A DNA stretch of 27,522 nt from Bacteroidales bacterium UBA5433. GTDB lineage: Bacteria > Bacteroidota > Bacteroidia > Bacteroidales > UBA932. The notes under the pieces are model-generated. The model did not search any database, was not told where the DNA came from, and saw only the letters and a list, made by a program, of their open reading frames with translations. A program made the position numbers and the translations under genes. The stretch lies in NCBI GenBank assembly GCA_002427525.1, contig DIRP01000005.1:1-27522 (forward strand), read 5' to 3'. Positions 21,935 to 27,522 of this stretch are shown here, piece by piece (positions within the stretch are counted from its first letter, which is position 1; every line of letters starts with the position of its first letter).

Positions 21935-22516
21935 ATGAAATACAGCCCCGACATATACCAACACCTGGATACCGCTGCAGACGTACTGCGCAACGGAGGT
22001 ACCATCCTCTACCCTACAGACACCGTTTGGGGGTTGGGATGCGATGCCTGCAACGCCAAAGCTGTGGAAAAAATCTCGGCCCTTAAAAACAGAAATTCCC
22101 TGAAACATTACATAGTCCTGGCAGCCGATCTGAACATGCTGGGACGGTACGTAGAACAGATCCCGCAAGTGGCGGAAGATCTGCTGGAAGTGGCTGACAG
22201 CCCGCTCACGCTCATTTACCCGAAAGGCATCAACCTGGCCCCCGGAGTAGCAGCGGAAGACGGAAGCGTGGCCATCCGTATTCCCGGCCACGATTTTTGC
22301 CAATCCCTCATCCGAAGGCTCAAAAGGCCGCTGTTGTCCACCTCGGCAAACACAAGCGGAACGCATACCCCGGCCGTCTTTGCAGACATAGAGCCGGAAC
22401 TGCTGCGGCAGGTGGATTGGGTTGCTCCTTCTTTTTTAGAGGCAGGTGCCACCGGCAGGCCGTCTTCCATTATCCGGGTGGGCCTCCAAAACCAGGTAGA
22501 AATTATCAGACCTTAA
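21935..22516 (+). CDS. L-threonylcarbamoyladenylate synthase (TsaC/Sua5 family)
   Basis: Makes threonylcarbamoyl-AMP from threonine, bicarbonate and ATP, the first step of the universal t6A37 modification of ANN-decoding tRNAs. The 193-residue single-domain YrdC protein has TILYPTDTVWGLGCDA near the N-terminus (substrate loop), SLKHYIVLAA, VAIRIPGHDF, LLSTSANTSG and the C-terminal GRPSSIIRV. It lacks the extra C-terminal Sua5 domain, so it is the short TsaC-like form. The KR.R/K signature usual after the first helix is degenerate here (LKNRNSLKH). It sits 12 bp after rhomboid and 11 bp before a thioesterase gene. Confidence 0.92.
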   Translation: MKYSPDIYQHLDTAADVLRNGGTILYPTDTVWGLGCDACNAKAVEKISALKNRNSLKHYIVLAADLNMLGRYVEQIPQVAEDLLEVADSPLTLIYPKGINLAPGVAAEDGSVAIRIPGHDFCQSLIRRLKRPLLSTSANTSGTHTPAVFADIEPELLRQVDWVAPSFLEAGATGRPSSIIRVGLQNQVEIIRP

Positions 22517-22527
22517 CCCTATATACC

Positions 22528-22914
22528 ATGCAAAGAACCCCCATTCAAATTCGGTTTAACGACATTGACATTCTGGGACATGTCAACAACGTGATGTTCG
22601 GACATTACTGCGATGTGGCGCGGTCGGATTATTTTTTGAATAAGACTTCCCCCATCACGGATTTTCAGAACGACAACAAAGTCCTCATACTGGTTCATAC
22701 AGAATACGATTTTCTGGCTCCGTGTTTTTTTACCGATACCCTTTTTGTAGAAACCTACTTAGAAAAAACAGGAGAAAAAAGCCTGCATTTGTTGCAGGAA
22801 ATTGTGGACGAACAAGGAAACGTAAGGGTCCGGTCACGCAGCGTGATGTCCACATTTGATAAATCTACCGGCAAATCGTTCCCCCTGGCAGGAGAATGGT
22901 CTTTTTCTGAATAA
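22528..22914 (+). CDS. Acyl-CoA thioesterase, 4HBT hotdog fold
   Basis: A 128-residue hotdog-fold protein of the 4-hydroxybenzoyl-CoA thioesterase type. The active-site block is at residues ~9-32: RFNDIDILGHVNNVMFGHYC, with the Asp, GHVNN and Tyr positions expected of YbgC/FadM-like enzymes. The rest follows the fold: VHTEYDFLAPCFFTDTLFVETYLEKTGEKSLHLLQEIVDEQGNVRVRSRSVMSTFD. The substrate cannot be predicted. ATG 22528 gives the complete domain without extra N-terminal residues. Its stop overlaps the rsmE start by one base (TAATG), so the two genes are translationally coupled. Confidence 0.9.
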   Translation: MQRTPIQIRFNDIDILGHVNNVMFGHYCDVARSDYFLNKTSPITDFQNDNKVLILVHTEYDFLAPCFFTDTLFVETYLEKTGEKSLHLLQEIVDEQGNVRVRSRSVMSTFDKSTGKSFPLAGEWSFSE

Positions 22915-23633
22915 TGTACTTTTTCTACTCCCCTCATATTGACACTCCGGAACATACGCTTTCCCCTACAGAAAGTGCTCATTGTACCCGGGTACTCCGG
23001 TTGAAAGAGTCTGATACGGTATATATTACAGACGGTAAAGGAACGCTGTGTACCGGCCGGCTGCTGGATGCCAATCCGCGTGGCTGCCGTGTGCTGATTA
23101 CAGAGGTTGCCGAGGATTACGGAGCCCGTCCCTACCGGTTGCACCTGGCCGTTGCTCCTACCAAAAACACGGAGCGCTTTGAATGGTTTGTAGAAAAAGC
23201 CACCGAGGCAGGGACAGATACCATTACCCCGCTCATTTGTGAGCGTTCGGAAAGAAAAATATACAAAACGGAACGAGCAGAACGCGTAGCCGTTGCCGCC
23301 CTTAAACAATGCAAACGGGCACAAATGCCCGAAATCCGCCAACCTGTGGCATTCGCAGATTTTTTGCACTCCGGAGCCCTGGAAGGTGCCGGGGCAGCCA
23401 TTGCCTGCTGCTTTACAGACGAGCCCCGAATACCTGTTACCCAATGGATCCGGCAGGCGGGAACGAATCTGGTTGTTTTGATTGGCCCCGAGGGAGACTT
23501 TTCCCCTGCTGAAATAACAGCGGCTATCCGTGCCGGATGTACCCCGGTGGACCTGGGGCCTTCCATACTGCGAACAGAAACGGCAGCCTTAGGGGTTGTT
23601 TTTCTGACTGCTTTCCATTTTCTATATTTGTAA
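22914..23633 (+). CDS. rsmE: 16S rRNA m3U1498 methyltransferase
   Basis: SPOUT-class enzyme that methylates N3 of U1498 in 16S rRNA using S-adenosylmethionine. The 239 residues show the N-terminal PUA-like domain (HCTRVLRLKESDTVYITDGKG) and the C-terminal knotted domain with KNTERFEWFVEKATEAG, LICERSERK, ALKQCKRAQMPEI, the SAM-binding GPEGDFSPAEI and the terminal LGPSILRTETA signature. Length is typical (about 240). It is the last gene of the tightly packed purN-to-rsmE run. Its 3' end contains the -7 box of the next gene. Confidence 0.95.
   Translation: MYFFYSPHIDTPEHTLSPTESAHCTRVLRLKESDTVYITDGKGTLCTGRLLDANPRGCRVLITEVAEDYGARPYRLHLAVAPTKNTERFEWFVEKATEAGTDTITPLICERSERKIYKTERAERVAVAALKQCKRAQMPEIRQPVAFADFLHSGALEGAGAAIACCFTDEPRIPVTQWIRQAGTNLVVLIGPEGDFSPAEITAAIRAGCTPVDLGPSILRTETAALGVVFLTAFHFLYL
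23623..23630 (+). promoter_or_regulatory. -7 box for the NagX-like gene
   Basis: TATATTTG matches TAnnTTTG and lies inside the last codons of rsmE, 17 bp before ATG 23648. The -33 region offers only TTTC at 23601 with an 18-bp spacer. Confidence 0.45.
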
Positions 23634-23647
23634 AAACTATCTCTATC

Positions 23648-24823
23648 ATGTCAACCCCTTTAACAAAACAACGCTACGTAGCACTTGATGTGCTACGGGG
23701 AATGACCGTTGCAGGAATGATTCTGGTAAACAACCCGGGCAACTGGGGACAGATCTATCCGCCACTGCGTCATGCTGCCTGGACAGGATGTACTCCCACA
23801 GACCTTGTGTTTCCGTTTTTTCTGTTTGTAGTAGGTACAGCCATGGCTTTTTCTTTTTCCCGCTTCCTGGAAGGAGAGGGTTCTATGAAAAACGCTTATG
23901 CGAAATTGTACAAACGGGCAGCCCTTATTTTTCTGACGGGGTTGCTGCTGCATGCATTTCCTTTTATACCCACAAGAAAGGTCGCTGACCTTACGTTTTG
24001 GGAAAACGTGGTGCGGTATTACTCCAACCTCAGGATTTTTGGGGTACTGCAACGCATTGCCATGGCGTATGCGCTGGGTGGTACGCTGGTTCTATGGCTT
24101 AAAAAGCCGAAGCGTATTTCCTGGGCTTTTGTGGCCGTTTTGTTATTGCACTGGATTCTGCTGTATGCCTTTGGCGGAGAAGACCCGTACGGACGGGAAA
24201 CCAACTTTGCCCGCACCGTAGACCTCTTTCTGCTGGGTCCCAACCACGTGTACAAAGGGTACGGACTGCCCTTTGACCCGGAAGGGGTATTGGGCATGAT
24301 TTCAGGTGCCGGAACGGTACTCATGGGATACATGGCCGGTATTCGCATCCGCAAAAGTCCGGAAAAAATCCACGCTATGGGGTCGCTCTACACGTGGGGT
24401 CTTGTGGCCCTGGGAGTCGGTATGGTGTGGAGTATCTGGTTGCCCATCAGTAAGCCGCTCTGGACAAGTTCCTACGTGCTATACGCCGGCGGATGGACCC
24501 TGTTGATGCTGGCCTTTTTCATTTACCTGATAGATATCAAAGGAAAAGAAAAATGGTTCCTGCCTTTCCGGGCTCTGGGGCTCAATCCGTTGTTTGCTTT
24601 TGTCCTCGCGGGACTTTCTTCCAAAATACTGGGAGGACTTGTGCGTTGGACAGCAGCAGACGGCACAAAATACAGCGCACTCAGCTGGTTGTACAAAAAC
24701 GTCTTTGTGGCGGTGTTTGGGAACAATCCGGCCGGATCGCTTGCCTATGCCATTTTCTATGTGGCGGTCTTTACGCTCCTGGCTATGCTCTTGTACAAGA
24801 AAAAAATCGTTATCAAATTATAA
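23648..24823 (+). CDS. NagX/DUF5009-like multi-TM acyltransferase
   Basis: A 391-residue integral membrane protein of the family that includes heparan-alpha-glucosaminide N-acetyltransferase (HGSNAT) and bacterial NagX. The N-terminal signature is clear: RYVALDVLRGMTVAGMILVNN, then HAAWTGCTPTDLVFPFFLFVVGTAMAFS. About ten hydrophobic segments follow, with LRIFGVLQRIAMAYAL, a FDPEGVLGMISGAGTVLMGYMAG block, and LNPLFAFVLAGLSSK near the end. The human enzyme moves acetyl from cytosolic acetyl-CoA to glucosamine across the membrane; a role in acetylating imported amino sugars or glycans is inference here. ATG 23648 is chosen because an upstream in-frame start at 23537 lies inside rsmE and precedes the -7 box. 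Confidence 0.88.
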   Translation: MSTPLTKQRYVALDVLRGMTVAGMILVNNPGNWGQIYPPLRHAAWTGCTPTDLVFPFFLFVVGTAMAFSFSRFLEGEGSMKNAYAKLYKRAALIFLTGLLLHAFPFIPTRKVADLTFWENVVRYYSNLRIFGVLQRIAMAYALGGTLVLWLKKPKRISWAFVAVLLLHWILLYAFGGEDPYGRETNFARTVDLFLLGPNHVYKGYGLPFDPEGVLGMISGAGTVLMGYMAGIRIRKSPEKIHAMGSLYTWGLVALGVGMVWSIWLPISKPLWTSSYVLYAGGWTLLMLAFFIYLIDIKGKEKWFLPFRALGLNPLFAFVLAGLSSKILGGLVRWTAADGTKYSALSWLYKNVFVAVFGNNPAGSLAYAIFYVAVFTLLAMLLYKKKIVIKL

Positions 24824-24840
24824 ACTTTCAAAAGAAAAAG

Positions 24841-27408
24841 ATGAGAAAAAAACACCTGTTACTCGTTTGCCTGGTATTCCTTATAGGATTGCCCCTGCAG
24901 GCACAAATCCAACGCGGACCTACACGTGAAAAAGCCGATTACGAAGCGGCTGCACGGTTCTCCATGAAAAAAGTACGAAAAATGGTCTTCTCTACGGGTG
25001 TACGCCCCGTCTGGTTTAAAAACTCGGACCTTTTCTGGTACACATACAAAACACCTCAAGGCGAGAGCTGGTATGTAGCAGACCCGGTAAAAGGTACACA
25101 ACAAGAACTTTTCGACCGCGTACAGCTGGCCGCCGACCTTACCCGCATCGTAAAAGACCCCTTTGATGCACAAAACCTGCCTCTTAAATCACTCAAACTG
25201 AAGGATGACAACACGTTCACCTTCTACATTCAAAGCTCCGAGATGGTGGAGAAGAAGGTGAAGGGTGAGAAAGTGAAGGGTGAGGAAGTGAAGGGTGATG
25301 AGAAAGTGAAGCGTGAGGAGGAAGGAGTGACGGCTGATGACCCACAGATGCGTGCCGGGATGCCCTCCGGCAGGCCGGGAGCCGCAGGCGGCAAAGAGCC
25401 TCGGCTTTTCCATTTTGAATACGCCTGGCGTACCAAAACCCTCACCTGGCTGGAAGACAAGGAGAAAGAAGACCCCGTCCCCATGTGGGCCAGCATCTCG
25501 CCCAACAAAGAGTACGTTGTCTTTTCCCGCAATTTTGACCTGTACTGGATGGACTGGGAAAACTTTGAAAAAGCCCGCAAAGACGATAAAGATTCCACCA
25601 TTGTAGAACACCGCCTGACCACCACCGGCACGCGCGATTTCCCCTTTGGTTCCGGCTCCGAGGACTTCTACGCAGATTCCACGGAATTGAACAAACGCAC
25701 CGGCCTGTACGGCCTGTTATGGAGCCCCGACTCCCGCCATTTTGTCCTTCAGCGCTCCGATGCTACCAAAGTAAAAGACCTGTTTGTGATCAATATACTG
25801 GCAGAGCCTCGGCCCAAACTGGAACGGTACAAATACGAAATGCCGGGTGAAGAAAACATCCCGCAAGAATCCCTGGTGTTGTTCAACATGGAAGACAAAA
25901 CATGGAAAAACATAGAGACGGCCGCTTTCAAGGATCAATCCCTGAGCCTGGTGTACAAACCTATGGAAAAACGTACTATGTCTGACGAGTTCCGCTTCAG
26001 GGTATGGCAGGGAGACGCCAACGGGTTTTACTTCACCCGTACCAGCCGCGACCTCAAGCGCATTGACCTGTGCCGTGCCGAGATTGACAAAGACACCGCA
26101 CTGACCATCATAGAAGAACGCCTGAACACCTACGTAGAAACAAGGCAGGTGGAACTGGTAAACAACGGCAAAGAGTTGATCCATTGGTCAGAACGTACCG
26201 GTTGGGCTCACCTGTACCTGTACGACAACCAAGGCAACGAAAAGAACGCCATTACCTCGGGTCCCTGGCATGTGGAACAAATCCTCGGTGTTAACGAAGC
26301 TACCCGTACGGTTTATTTTACAGCCTGCGGCAAGGAACCGGGTATTGATCCCTACTACCAGTTCGTTTACTCCGTACGCCTTGACGGCAGCCAGCTGCGC
26401 CTGCTCACGCCCGGGGATTTCCACCACACGGCAGACCTGGCAGACAGTCGCAAATTCTTTGTACTCAACCGCTCCCGCGTTGACGCAGCTCCTGTATCGG
26501 AACTGTACGATGTGACCGGTAAAAAGCTGCTTACCCTGCAGGAAACAGACATCAGCCTGCTGGAAGAAGCCGGATACAAATACCCTGAACGCATTAAAGT
26601 GAAAGCCGCCGACGGCATCACCGACCTGTACGGCATTATGTACAAGCCTTTCAACTTTGACCCGTCACGTAAATACCCCATCATTACGTATGTATATCCC
26701 GGCCCGCAAGTAGAAGGCCCCGGACAAAACTGGAGTTACTCCATGGACCGCCTGGACCGCCTGGCTCAGGTAGGATTCATAGTGATTACCGTCGGAAACC
26801 GCGGAGGCCATCCCAGTCGCTCCAAATGGTATCATAACTTTGGGTACGGAAACCTGCGCGACTACGGACTGGAAGACCAAAAATACGCCATTGAACAACT
26901 GGCCGCCCGCTATCCGTTCATTGACGTATCGCGCGTAGGTATTCACGGCCACTCCGGCGGAGGGTTCATGTCCACGGCCGCTATCCTGCAGTATCCCAAC
27001 TTCTTTAAAGTAGCCGTTTCCTGTGCAGGAAACCACGAAAACAACATATACAACCGCTGGTGGAGCGAAAAACACCACGGCGTACTGGAAGAAATCACCG
27101 CCAAAGGAGACACCACCTTCAAATACAACATTGGAACCAACTCGCAGCTAGCCAACAAACTGCAGGGAAGGTTGCTGCTTATCCACGGCGATATTGATAA
27201 CAACGTACACCCGGGCAACACCCTGCGCGTAGCCAACGCCCTTATCCGCGCCAACAAACGGTTCGACATGCTTATCCTCCCGGGCCAGCGCCACGGCTTT
27301 GGAGACATGCAGGAGTATTTCTTCTGGAGGATGGCAGACTACTTTGCCCGCTACCTGCTAGGCGACTACGAAAATACCGTAGACATCCCGCAGATGTATA
27401 ATGATTAA
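24841..27408 (+). CDS. S9 family dipeptidyl-peptidase IV-like protein
   Basis: An 855-residue exported serine peptidase. The signal peptide is ~21 residues, cleaved before Gln (LQA|QIQ). Residues ~30-600 form the DPP IV-type beta-propeller (ASISPNKEYVVFSRN, LLWSPDSRHFVLQRSD, ERTGWAHLYLYD). The C-terminal alpha/beta-hydrolase has nucleophile Ser705 in GHSGGGFM, Asp786 in GDIDNNVHPG and His818 in GQRHGF; spacing 81 and 32 matches the DPP IV layout. It differs from proline-specific DPP IV in the GHSGGG (rather than GWSYGG) nucleophile elbow, so specificity is uncertain. A Lys/Glu-rich insertion encoded by tandem 15-bp repeats lies at residues ~137-165. It starts 17 bp after the NagX-like gene, possibly cotranscribed, and is followed by a terminator. 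Confidence 0.92.
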   Translation: MRKKHLLLVCLVFLIGLPLQAQIQRGPTREKADYEAAARFSMKKVRKMVFSTGVRPVWFKNSDLFWYTYKTPQGESWYVADPVKGTQQELFDRVQLAADLTRIVKDPFDAQNLPLKSLKLKDDNTFTFYIQSSEMVEKKVKGEKVKGEEVKGDEKVKREEEGVTADDPQMRAGMPSGRPGAAGGKEPRLFHFEYAWRTKTLTWLEDKEKEDPVPMWASISPNKEYVVFSRNFDLYWMDWENFEKARKDDKDSTIVEHRLTTTGTRDFPFGSGSEDFYADSTELNKRTGLYGLLWSPDSRHFVLQRSDATKVKDLFVINILAEPRPKLERYKYEMPGEENIPQESLVLFNMEDKTWKNIETAAFKDQSLSLVYKPMEKRTMSDEFRFRVWQGDANGFYFTRTSRDLKRIDLCRAEIDKDTALTIIEERLNTYVETRQVELVNNGKELIHWSERTGWAHLYLYDNQGNEKNAITSGPWHVEQILGVNEATRTVYFTACGKEPGIDPYYQFVYSVRLDGSQLRLLTPGDFHHTADLADSRKFFVLNRSRVDAAPVSELYDVTGKKLLTLQETDISLLEEAGYKYPERIKVKAADGITDLYGIMYKPFNFDPSRKYPIITYVYPGPQVEGPGQNWSYSMDRLDRLAQVGFIVITVGNRGGHPSRSKWYHNFGYGNLRDYGLEDQKYAIEQLAARYPFIDVSRVGIHGHSGGGFMSTAAILQYPNFFKVAVSCAGNHENNIYNRWWSEKHHGVLEEITAKGDTTFKYNIGTNSQLANKLQGRLLLIHGDIDNNVHPGNTLRVANALIRANKRFDMLILPGQRHGFGDMQEYFFWRMADYFARYLLGDYENTVDIPQMYND
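25255..25317 (+). repeat. In-frame 15-bp tandem repeat in the S9 peptidase gene
   Basis: Four near-identical 15-bp units (25255, 25270, 25285, 25303; a 3-bp GAG precedes the fourth) share the core GTGAAGGGTGA. They encode the pentapeptide series KVKGE-KVKGE-EVKGD-E-KVKRE. All unit lengths are multiples of three, so copy-number change would preserve the frame. Confidence 0.9.
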
Positions 27409-27450
27409 TTACTACGCAGCCTGTTGCTTACAAGAGCAGTGCCTGTTAGC

Positions 27451-27482
27451 AAAAAGCCGTCCTCTTCCGGACGGCTTTTTTT
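27451..27482 (+). terminator. Rho-independent terminator after the S9 peptidase gene
   Basis: A perfect 12-bp inverted repeat (27451-27462 with 27469-27480), 6-nt loop and flanking A-run and T-run. It ends the transcription unit 42 bp after the stop codon and may work in both directions. I see nothing further in the last 40 bases. Confidence 0.9.
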
Positions 27483-27522
27483 GGCGCTTTTGGCGTGCCT
27501 TTTGAGCGAAGGGTAGTAAGTG

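Noticed and set aside
21089..22366. Long open frame on the minus strand (425 codons) across mutL, rhomboid and tsaC.
   Set aside because: It runs antisense to three genes with clear catalytic motifs, and its translation has no recognisable domain and the Cys/His-rich composition typical of antisense frames.
24493..24840. N-terminal extension of the S9 peptidase by 116 codons.
   Set aside because: It overlaps the end of the NagX-like gene out of frame and would bury a good signal peptide that starts at ATG 24841.
25255..25317. Tandem repeats as a CRISPR array.
   Set aside because: Units are adjacent with no unique spacers, lie in frame within a conserved gene and encode a pentapeptide repeat.
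1..27522. Mobile element or recent transfer around the fibre cluster.
   Set aside because: No transposase, integrase, flanking direct repeats or other abrupt break in sequence style; the nearby tRNA gene has no duplicated 3' end that I could find in the window.

Overview
The window looks like chromosomal DNA of a member of the Bacteroidota, probably order Bacteroidales. Three things support this. The promoters follow the Bacteroidota primary sigma-factor pattern (TTTG, about 19 bp, TAnnTTTG) rather than TTGACA/TATAAT. Every predicted signal peptidase I substrate puts Gln directly after the cleavage site (the 'Bacteroidetes Q-rule'). The gene orders acpP-fabF-rnc and small membrane gene-mutL-rhomboid, and the families DUF6263, DUF4402 and DPP5-type S9 peptidase, also fit. 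I see no insertion sequence, integrase, CRISPR array, rRNA or replication origin. The species cannot be named from this evidence.

Layout. 1-2.25 kb (minus strand): acpP-fabF-rnc, fatty-acid synthesis plus RNase III. 2.3-4.8 kb: a secreted protein of unknown function, a lone DUF4402-like secreted beta protein with its own near-consensus promoter, and a convergent DUF6263 secreted protein. 4.8-8.9 kb (plus): a lipoprotein dipeptidyl-peptidase 5-like enzyme, a short SSB without an acidic tail, and cysS, ended by a strong terminator. 8.9-13.0 kb: a hybrid histidine kinase (two TM segments, HisKA, HATPase, receiver, HPt) converging on an NtrC-type response regulator, with the two genes overlapping tail to tail by 36 bp. 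A 343-bp gap before the kinase holds a terminator, three GGGGAA repeats about two helical turns apart, a 29-bp dyad and a promoter.

13.05-17.05 kb is the most interesting part: DUF4402-type secreted subunits (four in a row), a PapD/FimC-like periplasmic chaperone and a fifth, divergent subunit. Four subunits end in the signature of chaperone-usher pilins: Gly 14 residues from the C-terminus, alternating hydrophobics, and a penultimate aromatic or His. No outer-membrane usher gene is present. The cluster is divergent from the response regulator gene by 43 bp, so the phosphorelay is a natural candidate regulator. My reading is a chaperone-dependent surface fibre with its usher elsewhere or absent.

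17.0-27.5 kb is mostly housekeeping: a six-TM orphan, tRNA-Met(CAU) with its own promoter and terminator, ispF, then a plus-strand run: purN, a small membrane protein, mutL (C-terminal DQHA motif lost), rhomboid protease, TsaC/Sua5, hotdog thioesterase, rsmE, a NagX-like multi-TM acyltransferase, and a DPP IV-like S9 peptidase carrying an in-frame 15-bp tandem repeat. A perfect terminator closes the window. Genes from purN to rsmE are spaced by 12 bp or less or overlap by 1 bp, consistent with one transcription unit.
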